DNA of 64,000 bases from an uncultured Bacteroidales bacterium (GCA_900317055.1 ONFF01000003.1:124001-188000), one strand, 5' to 3'. Counted from the stretch's first letter, positions 52,012 to 60,877 are shown. Program-made: numbers and translations. The notes: generated by a model from the letters alone, not told the origin.

Positions 52012-52982
52012 TGGAAGCCATAGGTGGATACTTTGAATTGGCTGACCTAGTTGAAGGTGGACAGTTTCCCCATGGCAATGGAGTGCTACTGAACACCGGC
52101 CGCAATGCATTGGAGTATATTCTGAGGAGCATTGGCGATGTGAAAAGTGTCTATCTGCCGTATTACACTTGTGAGGTGGTGCTTGAGCCATTAAAGAAAC
52201 TCAATATACCTTGGTCTTTCTACCATATCAACACCAGTTTCGAAATTGCAGATGAAATCAATCTAGGAGAAAGGGAATACATCATTGCCAACAATTATTT
52301 TGGCATCAAGGATTCCTACATTGAGAAGTTAGCCAAACGATACGGCTGCCAGCTTATTGTGGATTGTTCGCAAGCTTTCTTTTCTAAACCTCTATCAAGG
52401 ATAAATTCGTTCTACAGTATGAGGAAATTTGTAGGAGTTGCTGACGGAGGGGTGGCATATTTGGGAAACTTGCCGCAAGGACTTATTGATGTAAAAGAGG
52501 AGGAACGCACAAGTGAGCACGACAGCCATTTATTAAAACGTAAGCGATTAGGGGCGGAATCAGGTTTTGCTTTTTTTCAGGCTAACGAAAAGAAATTGAA
52601 TAATCAACCTATTCGCAATATGTCGTTTAAAACAAAATGGATACTCGACCATATTGATTATGATGAAGTTGTTGAACGGCGTGTGGAAAATTTCAAGTGC
52701 TTACATAATGCTTTAAATAAAGAGAATTACTTGACTTTGCCTAATTGTGATGCTTTCAAGTGTCCAATGATATATCCTTTTATGACAAGTATAGGTTGTA
52801 GCCTTCGTAAAAAGCTTATAGACAGTAAGGTATTTGTTGCAAGGTATTGGCCAAATGTGGAGCAACGGGATGGGTTTGAAACTGAATATGATCTGTCATT
52901 GAATGTAATTGCAATTCCTTGTGATCAAAGATATGGGATTGAAGAAATGAATAGAATAATCGATTTAATACGAACAATATGA
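52011..52982 (+). CDS. Short PLP-dependent aminotransferase-like protein
   Basis: A 323-residue protein with a shortened DegT-like fold. LLNTGRNALEYILRSI is the N-terminal cofactor region, IVDCSQAFFSK near 116 holds the pyridine-binding aspartate, and FYSMRKFVGVADGGVAYLG has the likely PLP lysine, followed by aspartate and two glycines. It lacks the usual length of about 370 residues. Its reaction is unknown; it may aminate or isomerise a sugar or make the acyl donor. Overlaps its neighbours by one and four bases. Confidence 0.75.
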   Translation: MEAIGGYFELADLVEGGQFPHGNGVLLNTGRNALEYILRSIGDVKSVYLPYYTCEVVLEPLKKLNIPWSFYHINTSFEIADEINLGEREYIIANNYFGIKDSYIEKLAKRYGCQLIVDCSQAFFSKPLSRINSFYSMRKFVGVADGGVAYLGNLPQGLIDVKEEERTSEHDSHLLKRKRLGAESGFAFFQANEKKLNNQPIRNMSFKTKWILDHIDYDEVVERRVENFKCLHNALNKENYLTLPNCDAFKCPMIYPFMTSIGCSLRKKLIDSKVFVARYWPNVEQRDGFETEYDLSLNVIAIPCDQRYGIEEMNRIIDLIRTI

Positions 52983-53650
52983 AAATTATATTAATAGGTG
53001 GCCGTGGCACTGCAATAGTTGTTGCTGACCAAATGAATGATGCTCACCAAAGGTTTGGTATGGATATCGAGGTTCTTGGACTAGCACTGGATGATCATTC
53101 AGGGGGCGATGATGTTTCAGGGTACCCGATTCTTTGCGATATAAAAGATGTTTATGAAAAGTATAAGGTGTACGATGACGTGAAATTTGTTTATCAGTTG
53201 TATCGTCCGGATATCTTAAGGGAAAGAACTAAGCTGCTTTATGATTTGAATATTCCAGTTGAAAAATTCGCTACATTTATCCATCCATCTGTGATGGTGG
53301 CAAAATCAGCAAAGATAGGTTACGGGAATGTGTTTCTAGCTAATGTGGTGATAAATTGTAATGCCGTTATTGGCAATTTTAATACAGTTAATTCTGGTGC
53401 GTTGCTTGGCCACGACATTACAATAGGTAATAACAATTATTTTGCAGGGCAGGTTTGTGTTGGTAGTGGTTTGCAAATTGGCAATATGAATTTTATCGGG
53501 TTGAATTCATCTATTCGTAATGGAATAACAATAGGAGATGGCAATGTTATTGGTATGGCATCTAATGTTACAAAGGATGTTTCAAACGACAATGTACTTT
53601 ATGGCAACCCTGCTATTATTAAACCTAAGTTAAACCATGTGATAAGATAA
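52979..53650 (+). CDS. PglD/NeuD-like acyltransferase
   Basis: A 223-residue two-domain protein. The N-terminal Rossmann part starts KIILIGGRGTAIVVADQMND and has VSGYPILCDI near 46. The C-terminal part is a left-handed beta-helix with VVINCNAVIGNFNTVNSGALLGHDITIG, where the histidine is the usual base, and NVTKDVSNDNVLYGNPA. PglD acetylates the C4 amine of UDP-4-amino-sugars. The predicted 4-amino sugar made upstream fits as acceptor. Overlaps the previous gene by four bases. Confidence 0.85.
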   Translation: MKIILIGGRGTAIVVADQMNDAHQRFGMDIEVLGLALDDHSGGDDVSGYPILCDIKDVYEKYKVYDDVKFVYQLYRPDILRERTKLLYDLNIPVEKFATFIHPSVMVAKSAKIGYGNVFLANVVINCNAVIGNFNTVNSGALLGHDITIGNNNYFAGQVCVGSGLQIGNMNFIGLNSSIRNGITIGDGNVIGMASNVTKDVSNDNVLYGNPAIIKPKLNHVIR

Positions 53651-53653
53651 AAC

Positions 53654-54112
53654 ATGAATCAATCGGTTTTAGGATTATACTTTGAAGAGTTTGAAGTAGG
53701 CTCTGAAATAAAGCATGCACTTTCAAAGACTATTTTCGAGAGCGACAACAACCTTTTTAGCCTGATGACAATGAACTATCATCCGGTCCATACCAATGTG
53801 GATTATGCAAGCAAAAACCAGCATGGCCAGATTTTGGTTGTTGGTACATTGGTGTTCTCATTGGTGGTGGGAATGACGGTACCTGATATCAGCGGCAAGG
53901 CTATAGCAAATCTTGGTTATGAGGATGTGAGGCACTTGGCTCCAACCTTCATTGGAGACACCTTGTATGCTCGTACTCGTGTTATTTCGAAAAGAGAATC
54001 GGCTTCTAAGCCTGATAGGGGCATCGTGTATGTTGAGACCATTGGGTACAACCAACGTGGTGAAGATGTCATCTCATTTAGACGTAATGTCTTAATCAAA
54101 AAGAAGGGCTGA
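53654..54112 (+). CDS. MaoC-family hydratase
   Basis: A 152-residue hotdog protein of the MaoC-like kind: GLYFEEFEVGSEIKHALSKTI, then FSLMTMNYHPVHTNVDYASK with the catalytic asparagine/aspartate-histidine pair, and GKAIANLGYEDVRHLAPTFIGDTLYARTRV. MaoC proteins hydrate or dehydrate enoyl-CoA thioesters such as mesaconyl-CoA. It starts 3 bases after the PglD-like gene and is followed after 4 bases by the CitE-like lyase, an arrangement known from C5-dicarboxyl-CoA pathways. Confidence 0.85.
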   Translation: MNQSVLGLYFEEFEVGSEIKHALSKTIFESDNNLFSLMTMNYHPVHTNVDYASKNQHGQILVVGTLVFSLVVGMTVPDISGKAIANLGYEDVRHLAPTFIGDTLYARTRVISKRESASKPDRGIVYVETIGYNQRGEDVISFRRNVLIKKKG

Positions 54113-54116
54113 TACT

Positions 54117-55001
54117 ATGAGAACTGATTTTTTGACAAGAAGCCTCATGTTTGTGCCGGCGCACAATGATAGGCTGATGCAAAGTGCATCACGCAGTAAT
54201 GCAGACATACTTCTTCTCGACATAGAAGATAGTGTTCAGCCAATCGAAAACAAACAAGTTGCTCGTGACAAGATTATTCAATATGTACGAGAGGGGCTTT
54301 TTAAGGATCGAATCCTTTTCCCTCGTATTAACGACCGAGAAAGTGGCCAGTTGCTGAAGGATGTTTATCAATTGGCCGTTGAGGGAGTGACTGGATTTAT
54401 GTATCCCAAAGCTAGATGTGGTGAGGATGTGTATTTCATCGGAAAGTTGCTTGAGACTATTGAATATGATAAAGGATTTGAACCTGGTACATTTAAACTT
54501 ATCCCTTTAATAGAAACGACTGGGGCCGTGATGAACATCCAAGACATTTGCAAGGCTAGTCCTCGTGTGGTCGCTGTCGCATTTGGTTGTGAAGACTATG
54601 TGGCAGATCTTAAAGGTATGCATGACAAAGAGGGACAGAGCATCTTTTTTGCCCGTAATATGATAGTAAACGGAGCCCATAATTGTGGAGTTGCCGCAAT
54701 TGATACTGTACATATTCGCGTTCATGACCTTGAAGATTTGGAGAATAACCTCATTCTTTCCAAAAAACTTGGGTTTGATGGAATGCTGGTTTTGAACCCG
54801 AAGGAGTTGCCTTTGTGTCACCACTATTATTCTCCTTCTCTTGAAGAAGTTGCATGGGCCGAAGAGATGATTGCGCTAAGTGAGAATGCTGTAATGAAAG
54901 GGAAAGGCGTGGAGGTCGTTGACAACAAGTTTATAGGCCCACCTATGCTTAAGATGGCAAAGGAAATTTTGACAAAGGCAAAGATGTGTTTTAAAAATTG
55001 A
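54117..55001 (+). CDS. CitE/HpcH-family acyl-CoA lyase
   Basis: A 294-residue TIM-barrel protein. RSLMFVPAHNDRLMQSASR at the start, ADILLLDIEDSVQP near 29, RINDRESG near 65, LIPLIETTGAVMNI near 126 and AVAFGCEDYVADL near 151 are the standard CoA-ester lyase motifs (citrate lyase beta, malyl- or citramalyl-CoA lyase). Metal ligands E and D are in the conserved places. Here it sits in a polysaccharide locus with a MaoC partner, so it probably makes or trims an unusual acyl-CoA for sugar decoration. The substrate is not known. Confidence 0.85.
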   Translation: MRTDFLTRSLMFVPAHNDRLMQSASRSNADILLLDIEDSVQPIENKQVARDKIIQYVREGLFKDRILFPRINDRESGQLLKDVYQLAVEGVTGFMYPKARCGEDVYFIGKLLETIEYDKGFEPGTFKLIPLIETTGAVMNIQDICKASPRVVAVAFGCEDYVADLKGMHDKEGQSIFFARNMIVNGAHNCGVAAIDTVHIRVHDLEDLENNLILSKKLGFDGMLVLNPKELPLCHHYYSPSLEEVAWAEEMIALSENAVMKGKGVEVVDNKFIGPPMLKMAKEILTKAKMCFKN

Positions 55002-55045
55002 ATTGTCTAAAAGCTGTTTGTTCAACTTTTTTTGACTTAGCTATA

Positions 55046-55936
55046 ATGGAAAAGGTTCTTGTTAGCATTCGTTGTTTGGCATATAATCATGCGTCATATA
55101 TTCGCCAGTGTTTGGATGGTTTCGTGATGCAAAAAACCAGTTTTTGTTTCGAGGCTATTGTTCATGATGATGCATCAACGGATGGAACGGCTGCTATCAT
55201 TAGAGAATATGCTGAAAAATACCCCAATATCATCAAGCCTATTTTTGAAACCGAAAACCAATACTCAAAACATGATGGTTCTTTGCGAGATATTATGAAT
55301 GCAGCTTGCAAAGGCAAATATATTGCCATGTGTGAGGGCGATGATTATTGGATTGATCCTTACAAGCTCCAGAAACAGGTTGATTTTATGGAACAGCATC
55401 CCGATTATGTCGCTTGTTTCCATAATGCAAGGGTGCAGTATAATAATCATGTTGCGCTGTTTAATAATTTGGAAGAAAAGCATCATACTCCTACCGAAGA
55501 TATTATCAAACGCCGTTGGTTCATTGCCACACCTTCGCTTTTGTATCGTAACATTGTTCTTGAAATGCCTGAGTGGAGTAAAGAAGTCGTCAATGGAGAT
55601 TATATGATGGAATTGTTGCTTGCAAAAGAAGGCAAGTTCTATTACATGGATGATGTGATGGCTGTTTATAGACAAGACGGTCAAGGTATGTCTTCTGTGC
55701 TTAAAAGGGATAAGGTGAATATGATAGATAGGCTGATTGATTTGCTGGAAAAGATGAAGCTTTATTACGGCGATGAATATGCTCCTGCGTTTGACAAATC
55801 TATTAGGAATTATCAAACCATCCGAGATGATTATGAAAAAGAAGCCTATTTTGAACAGCATCCAATAGCAAGGTTTTTCAGGCCAAAAACATACAAGCGG
55901 ATGATAAAGAAGAAGCTTAGAAGTATTGTCCAATGA
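55046..55936 (+). CDS. Family 2 glycosyltransferase
   Basis: From the ATG at 55046 it has 296 residues; the longer frame begins with TTG at 54998 and is not conserved. VSIRCLAYNHASYIRQCLDGFVMQKT, EAIVHDDASTDGTAAI and KYIAMCEGDDYWIDPYKLQKQVDFM are typical of GT-A enzymes that occur widely in Bacteroidales glycan loci. The C-terminal third is helical and basic. It overlaps the next gene by four bases. Confidence 0.9.
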   Translation: MEKVLVSIRCLAYNHASYIRQCLDGFVMQKTSFCFEAIVHDDASTDGTAAIIREYAEKYPNIIKPIFETENQYSKHDGSLRDIMNAACKGKYIAMCEGDDYWIDPYKLQKQVDFMEQHPDYVACFHNARVQYNNHVALFNNLEEKHHTPTEDIIKRRWFIATPSLLYRNIVLEMPEWSKEVVNGDYMMELLLAKEGKFYYMDDVMAVYRQDGQGMSSVLKRDKVNMIDRLIDLLEKMKLYYGDEYAPAFDKSIRNYQTIRDDYEKEAYFEQHPIARFFRPKTYKRMIKKKLRSIVQ

Positions 55937-56787
55937 AACTTTCCATCATAACCATCAACCGTAACAACGCAGCGGGTCTCGAAAAGACTATACAAAGCGT
56001 AGCTGCCCAATCTTTCAAGGAGTATGAGTACATAGTCGTTGACGGTGCCTCAACTGATGATAGCGTGAATGTTATCAAAGCGCATGAAAGCGATTTTGAT
56101 TGTCTGAAATGGGTTTCAGAGCCAGACTCTGGCATCTATAATGCCATGAACAAAGGCTTACATATGGCTTCAAGCGACTATATACAGATTCTCAACTCTG
56201 GCGACTGCCTTGCTGCACCCGATGTAACGGAACGAATGTTGAAGGCCCTGAAAGAGAATGAAGGACCTTCCATCCTTTACGGCAACATGGTGAAATGTTT
56301 TCCCGATGGACGCCGTTTGGTGGATAAATGTTTTGCGGGACAGGAAATCACTATGTTGGGGATGTATACTGGGACATTAAACCATGACCCCGCCTATATC
56401 CGTCGCGACTTGTTCGATAAATATGGTTATTATGATGAAGGTCTGAAGATTGTCTCCGACTGGAAATGGTATCTTCAAGCCATTGTTTTTGGTGGCGAAA
56501 AACCAAAGTATGTGGATGTGGATGCCACCTTGTTTGACATGACGGGAATAAGCGAGAATGGGGGCCAAAATCGAAGTCTCATCGATCATGAGAAGAGGAC
56601 GGTTCTCGAACAATTGATAAACCCACAATTCCTTCAGGATTATGACAATTATGCTTCCGACATCTATTTTATGCGTCGTATCCGAAGGCACCGTATTGCA
56701 TTTAAGTTGGTATGGTTCATCGAAAGAGTGCTGTTCAAAATCGAAAAGAATAGGAACAAACGTTTAGGCATCCAAAAATGGGAGTAA
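55933..56787 (+). CDS. Family 2 glycosyltransferase, WcaA-like
   Basis: A 284-residue GT-A protein: KLSIITINRNNAAGLEKTIQSVAAQSFKEYEYIVVDGASTDDSVNVI, then WVSEPDSGIYNAMNKGLHMASSDYIQILNSGDCL. The SEPDSGIYDAMNKG-type block is typical of colanic-acid-type transferases. AYIRRDLFDKYGYYDEGLKIVSDWKWYLQ follows. The C-terminus is strongly basic. Sugar unknown. Four-base overlap with the preceding glycosyltransferase. Confidence 0.9.
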   Translation: MKLSIITINRNNAAGLEKTIQSVAAQSFKEYEYIVVDGASTDDSVNVIKAHESDFDCLKWVSEPDSGIYNAMNKGLHMASSDYIQILNSGDCLAAPDVTERMLKALKENEGPSILYGNMVKCFPDGRRLVDKCFAGQEITMLGMYTGTLNHDPAYIRRDLFDKYGYYDEGLKIVSDWKWYLQAIVFGGEKPKYVDVDATLFDMTGISENGGQNRSLIDHEKRTVLEQLINPQFLQDYDNYASDIYFMRRIRRHRIAFKLVWFIERVLFKIEKNRNKRLGIQKWE

Positions 56788-56800
56788 AATTCGAAAGGAA

Positions 56801-57733
56801 ATGAAGACGATTTTATTATTAGGGGGCTATGGTTTTTTGGGAACCAATATCATCAAGATGATTGATGACTCGTTTGCCCAATCCTATCGTGTTGTGGTGC
56901 TGGATAGAATGCCATCCCATCCTTCTGGTTTGAGGTTCGATTGTGTGAAAAAGGTGTATGTTGGTGATTTTTCTGACGAGTCGTTTTTGAAGAATGTTTT
57001 TGAAGAAAACGATATTGACTTGGTGATTCACTCATTGAGCTCAACAATTCCCTTGGGTACGAATAATGCCAGATTCGACATCGAAACCAATCTTGTTCCA
57101 ACGATAAAGCTATTGGATTGCATGTTGGAACACCATGTTTTTGATATCGTCTTTATTTCATCAGGGGGGGCTATCTATGGCAATAGCTATGAGGGTGCAC
57201 ATAGGGAAGATGAGAACACATTCCCTATCAGCTCTTATGGAGTAGTCAAATTGACAATTGAAAAGTATTTGATGCACTATGCGACATATTATGGACTAAG
57301 GCCTTTGGTGTTGCGATTGTCTAATCCATACGGACCTTACCATTATTCCATGAAACAGGGTCTTGTCAATGTGGCTTTGGCTACAGCGCTTGGAAATGAG
57401 CAATTTGTCGTGTGGGGTGATGGGACTGCCGAGAAGGATTACATTTATGTTCGGGATTTTGTTTCAGTCATGTTTCAACTTGTTGACTGTGGCGTTCATT
57501 CAAAAGTCATCAATGTCGGTAGTGGACAGGTTGCATCGGTGAATCAGATTCTAGGCGAAATTAAGCAAATGATCCCATCGTTTTCATGGGAATACAAGGA
57601 AGCCTCCAAATTGGATGTCTCGCGTTTTGAATTAGACACAACACTACTGCGCTCATATATCGGAGCATATGCTTTCGTCAAATTGGACGAAGGAATAAGA
57701 ATGACATATGAATGGGAAAAACAGCGGAGATGA
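56801..57733 (+). CDS. NAD-dependent sugar epimerase/dehydratase
   Basis: A 310-residue extended short-chain dehydrogenase. The cofactor loop is LLGGYGFLGTNI. The catalytic pair is in ISSGGAIYG and SSYGVVKLTIE (YxxxK), and VLRLSNPYGPYH and AEKDYIYVRDF follow. It is shorter and more diverged than the UDP-glucuronate epimerase at 31472. Possible roles are 4-epimerisation or 4-keto reduction of a nucleotide sugar. It overlaps the next gene by four bases. Confidence 0.83.
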   Translation: MKTILLLGGYGFLGTNIIKMIDDSFAQSYRVVVLDRMPSHPSGLRFDCVKKVYVGDFSDESFLKNVFEENDIDLVIHSLSSTIPLGTNNARFDIETNLVPTIKLLDCMLEHHVFDIVFISSGGAIYGNSYEGAHREDENTFPISSYGVVKLTIEKYLMHYATYYGLRPLVLRLSNPYGPYHYSMKQGLVNVALATALGNEQFVVWGDGTAEKDYIYVRDFVSVMFQLVDCGVHSKVINVGSGQVASVNQILGEIKQMIPSFSWEYKEASKLDVSRFELDTTLLRSYIGAYAFVKLDEGIRMTYEWEKQRR

Positions 57734-58701
57734 AGCTGAGTATTGTAACAACGATGTATAATTCGGCGAAGTATTTGCCCAAGTGTGTGGATTCTTTGCT
57801 GAATCAAAATTTGTCCGAAGATGATTATGAGATCGTCTTGGTCAATGATGGCAGTCCTGACAATAGTTTGGAACTTGCCGAGCAATATGCATCTCGTCAT
57901 AAGAACATCAAAGTGTTGTCTCATGAGAATAAGGGACTGGCTGGAGCTAGAAATACAGGACTTGATGCGGCTACGGGTGAATATTTGTGTTTTGTTGATC
58001 CCGATGACTATGTCCATCCCGATATCTATGGAAAGTTGTTGGGAATGATGGACGAGAGACATCTTGACATATTGCGGTTCAATTACGACATGGTGAATGA
58101 GGATTATCAAATCATCGATAAGCCCAAAGGAACAGTAATAGATTATTCACCCCAGGTTATGGATGGAGAGACATTCTTGGATGAGCGTTTGGGTTACGGA
58201 TGCTTTGTCTGGTCTTATGTGTATAGGTTGTCATTCCTTAGGAAGACTGGAGTCAGGTTCAAGGAAGGGGCTTATTTTGACGATACAAATTGGTTTCCGA
58301 GGGTGTGTTGCATGGCGGATAGGGTAGATAGTGTCGATATTGTTGGTTATTATTACCTTCAGCGTAGTGGATCGTTGGTGAATAGTATGACCGAGGAAGC
58401 CAAACAGAAGAAAGTAAAAGGTCAGGTGGATTTGATATATAGTTTAAAGGATTTTGCTGGTCAAACCCATTCTGAGAAGGTGAAACACTGGTGCCTATCT
58501 ATGGCTTCCTTGACCGTTCTTGCAATCATGTCGTTTGCTGTTGATGAGAAAAAGGAGGATGTGGTTGCGTTGGTGAGCGGCTTAGATGTGTTTCCTTTGG
58601 AGCTGAGATTGAATAATACGACCAAGAGAGTGAAAAGTAAGTTGAGGTTGATCAACTGGTCTCCAAAGATGTATTATAAGTTATATCAATTGCTTAGGTA
58701 A
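57730..58701 (+). CDS. Family 2 glycosyltransferase
   Basis: A 323-residue GT-A protein starting at the ATG that overlaps the epimerase stop (ATGA); an ATG at 57712 is also in frame. KLSIVTTMYNSAKYLPKCVDSLLNQN, IVLVNDGSPDNSLELAEQYA and GLAGARNTGLDAATGEYLCFVDPDDYV are the donor-binding and metal-binding motifs. C-terminal part mainly helical. Sugar unknown. Confidence 0.9.
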   Translation: MKLSIVTTMYNSAKYLPKCVDSLLNQNLSEDDYEIVLVNDGSPDNSLELAEQYASRHKNIKVLSHENKGLAGARNTGLDAATGEYLCFVDPDDYVHPDIYGKLLGMMDERHLDILRFNYDMVNEDYQIIDKPKGTVIDYSPQVMDGETFLDERLGYGCFVWSYVYRLSFLRKTGVRFKEGAYFDDTNWFPRVCCMADRVDSVDIVGYYYLQRSGSLVNSMTEEAKQKKVKGQVDLIYSLKDFAGQTHSEKVKHWCLSMASLTVLAIMSFAVDEKKEDVVALVSGLDVFPLELRLNNTTKRVKSKLRLINWSPKMYYKLYQLLR

Positions 58702-58720
58702 TCGTACATTTGGTGATTAA

Positions 58721-59440
58721 ATGATTCCGAAAAAAATACACTATTGTTGGTTCGGAAAAGGCGAAATGCCTGAACTTGCATTGAAATGCATTGAGTCTTG
58801 GCATAGGTGTATGCCTGATTATGAGTTTAAGTTGTGGAATGAAGAGCGCTTTGATGTAGAATCAATTCCTTATACTAAAGAAGCCTACGAGGCTCGCAAG
58901 TTCGCCTTCGTGAGCGATTATGTGCGTCTTTTGGCTTTGGAGCAGGAGGGAGGAGTCTACATGGATGTTGATTTCGAAACTTATAAAGCTTTTGATGACT
59001 TGTTGACTTGGAAATCTTTTGCTGGCTTTGAAGGTAGCAAGCATTCCCCTTTAATGATGGGGGTGATAGCAAGTGAAGCTCATGGCGAATGGGTTACGGA
59101 GATGTTGGAAGCCTATCAAGGGCGGCACTTTTTGAATGCTGATGGCACACCTGATTTGACTACTAATGTCCAGTTCATATCTGCAATAATGCGGAACAAC
59201 GGTTTTGTGCAGAACGGCAAAGAACAAGACTATAAAGATTTGCATGTTTTTCCCGTGGATTATTTCTGTCCGCTACAGACAACAGGTGAATACCTGTGTA
59301 CTGAGAATACATATTGCGAGCATCGAGGTTTGGGCTCTTGGGAAGAAAAAGATGGTGGCTGGAAGGCAAAAGTTGGTGAAATCGTTGGCCCGAAAAACAT
59401 GGCTCGATTGATAAAGTTGAAAAGACGCATTCTCGGATAA
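58721..59440 (+). CDS. GT32-like glycosyltransferase
   Basis: A 239-residue protein with the GT32 opening MIPKKIHYCWFGKGEMPELALKC and the core KFAFVSDYVRLLALEQEGGVYMDVDFETYKAF, whose DVD is the metal site. These enzymes resemble OCH1 and capsular sugar transferases. The length is normal. It ends 42 bases before the GT-C gene, with a promoter-like box in between. Confidence 0.9.
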   Translation: MIPKKIHYCWFGKGEMPELALKCIESWHRCMPDYEFKLWNEERFDVESIPYTKEAYEARKFAFVSDYVRLLALEQEGGVYMDVDFETYKAFDDLLTWKSFAGFEGSKHSPLMMGVIASEAHGEWVTEMLEAYQGRHFLNADGTPDLTTNVQFISAIMRNNGFVQNGKEQDYKDLHVFPVDYFCPLQTTGEYLCTENTYCEHRGLGSWEEKDGGWKAKVGEIVGPKNMARLIKLKRRILG

Positions 59441-59452
59441 AATGAAATTGAG

Positions 59453-59460
59453 TATTTTTG
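59453..59460 (+). promoter_or_regulatory. Candidate internal promoter (-7 box)
   Basis: TATTTTTG matches TAnnTTTG and lies 23 bases before the ATG at 59483. No convincing -33 element at the right distance is seen. It may give the last part of the locus its own transcript. Confidence 0.35.
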
Positions 59461-59482
59461 CACCGAAATTGAAGACATCGTT

Positions 59483-60877
59483 ATGTTGACTTATTTTCCT
59501 AATTATTTTTCGCGCCGTGCTATCATGTGCTATGTTATTACGCTAGCCTTGGTGAGTGCCCTGTTCATAAACTATGTACTTCCTCTCAAGTTTGTTGTTT
59601 TTGGTTTTGTCGCTGTGGTTATTTTTTTCACATATGCCAGCAAACTGACAATGAATTGGGGACGTTATAATGAAAATGTTTTTCAGAGGAGGGTGTTCGT
59701 CGCGGCATTAATCATTCGTCTTGTTTATGTAATTTTCATTTATTATTTTTATATTAGTGAGACGGGCGAGCCACATGCTTATCATAAGGGTGATGAGGGC
59801 TTGTACCAAGCTGTAGCGGCAAGATGGTATGAAGCTGGCTTTGAGGCTTTTCACACCACCATTACAGATTATCTTGACTTTGATGACACGGGCTATTGCT
59901 GGTGGTTGGCAATTTTGTATTTGCCTTTTGGCCCTGAAGTTTTGGTGGCTCGTGTTGTGAAGTGTTTTGTTGATGCATTGAGTTGTCTGTTGCTCTACAA
60001 TTTGGCTAAACGCAACTTTGGGGAGTCTACTGGACGCATAGCAGCTATTTTCTATATGCTCATGCCCAATGCATGGTTTTATTGCGGAGTTACGTTGAAA
60101 GAAATAGAAATGTCGTTCTTGGTTATCTTATTTGTTGAACGCGCAGATTCGGCCCTGCATTCCTCTAAACTCAAGATACAAAACTTGATTATACCGTTAA
60201 TGGCATCAGCAGCAATGCTGACTTTCCGCACAGCCTTGGCTGCAGTTATGGTTGCGGCGTTGGCACTTGCATTCATTGTTGGTTCGCAGAGACAATTGCA
60301 ATTATGGCAAAAGGTCGTGTTGGGAGCAGTCTTTGTCGTTTGGATGTTTTTGACGGTTGGTGTTGAGTTGGTACAAGAGAGTGCTAATTTGTGGGCGAAT
60401 AGAGCTTCTACGCAGGAATCAGGTTATGCCTGGCGCGCCGAGACCAACTCGTTTGCACAATATGCTTCAGCAGCCATATTTGCTCCCTTGATTTTTACAA
60501 TTCCCTTCTCTTCAATGGTGGATATTCTGAATCAGGAGAATCAGATGATGATGAATGGGGCAAATTTCATCAAGAATATTCTTTCCGGATTGACCATATT
60601 TGCGTTGTTTATGTTAGTGAAGCGGCGTACTTGGCGAGATCATGTGCTTCCACTAGCGCTAATGGGTGGCTATTTGGTGGTTCTGGTGTTTAGTAATTTT
60701 GCCCACTCTGAGCGCTTCCACTTCCCGGTGTTGGCTCTAGAATTGATGTTTGCTGCCTATGGCGTATCGCAAGTGACAAACAAACACAAACGATTATACA
60801 TGATTTGGATGGTGGGTATTAGTATTGCTAATATATTATGGGCATGGATTAAACTGGCTGGTAGAGGTTTGGCATGA
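59483..60877 (+). CDS. GT-C fold membrane glycosyltransferase or polymerase
   Basis: A 464-residue protein with about ten to twelve membrane helices. After the second or third helix comes AYHKGDEGLYQAVAARWYEAG, the acidic external loop typical of ArnT/PMT-type GT-C enzymes, and later YLDFDDTGYCWWLAILYLPFGP. A second loop near 315-330 holds WANRASTQESGYAWRAETNSF. GT-C enzymes use polyprenyl-phosphate sugars on the outer face. It could add a side sugar, or less likely act as a Wzy-type polymerase. It overlaps the next gene by four bases. Confidence 0.75.
   Translation: MLTYFPNYFSRRAIMCYVITLALVSALFINYVLPLKFVVFGFVAVVIFFTYASKLTMNWGRYNENVFQRRVFVAALIIRLVYVIFIYYFYISETGEPHAYHKGDEGLYQAVAARWYEAGFEAFHTTITDYLDFDDTGYCWWLAILYLPFGPEVLVARVVKCFVDALSCLLLYNLAKRNFGESTGRIAAIFYMLMPNAWFYCGVTLKEIEMSFLVILFVERADSALHSSKLKIQNLIIPLMASAAMLTFRTALAAVMVAALALAFIVGSQRQLQLWQKVVLGAVFVVWMFLTVGVELVQESANLWANRASTQESGYAWRAETNSFAQYASAAIFAPLIFTIPFSSMVDILNQENQMMMNGANFIKNILSGLTIFALFMLVKRRTWRDHVLPLALMGGYLVVLVFSNFAHSERFHFPVLALELMFAAYGVSQVTNKHKRLYMIWMVGISIANILWAWIKLAGRGLA

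Noticed and set aside
53654..54112. MaoC protein as the missing FabZ
   Set aside because: Its motifs are those of MaoC-type CoA hydratases, and it is coupled to a CitE-like lyase rather than to lipid A genes.
60163..60200. Possible repeat-derived insertion in the GT-C gene (SSKLKIQNLI)
   Set aside because: The segment is AT-rich and lies between membrane helices, but no matching repeat copy is present in the window, so it cannot be separated from ordinary loop sequence.
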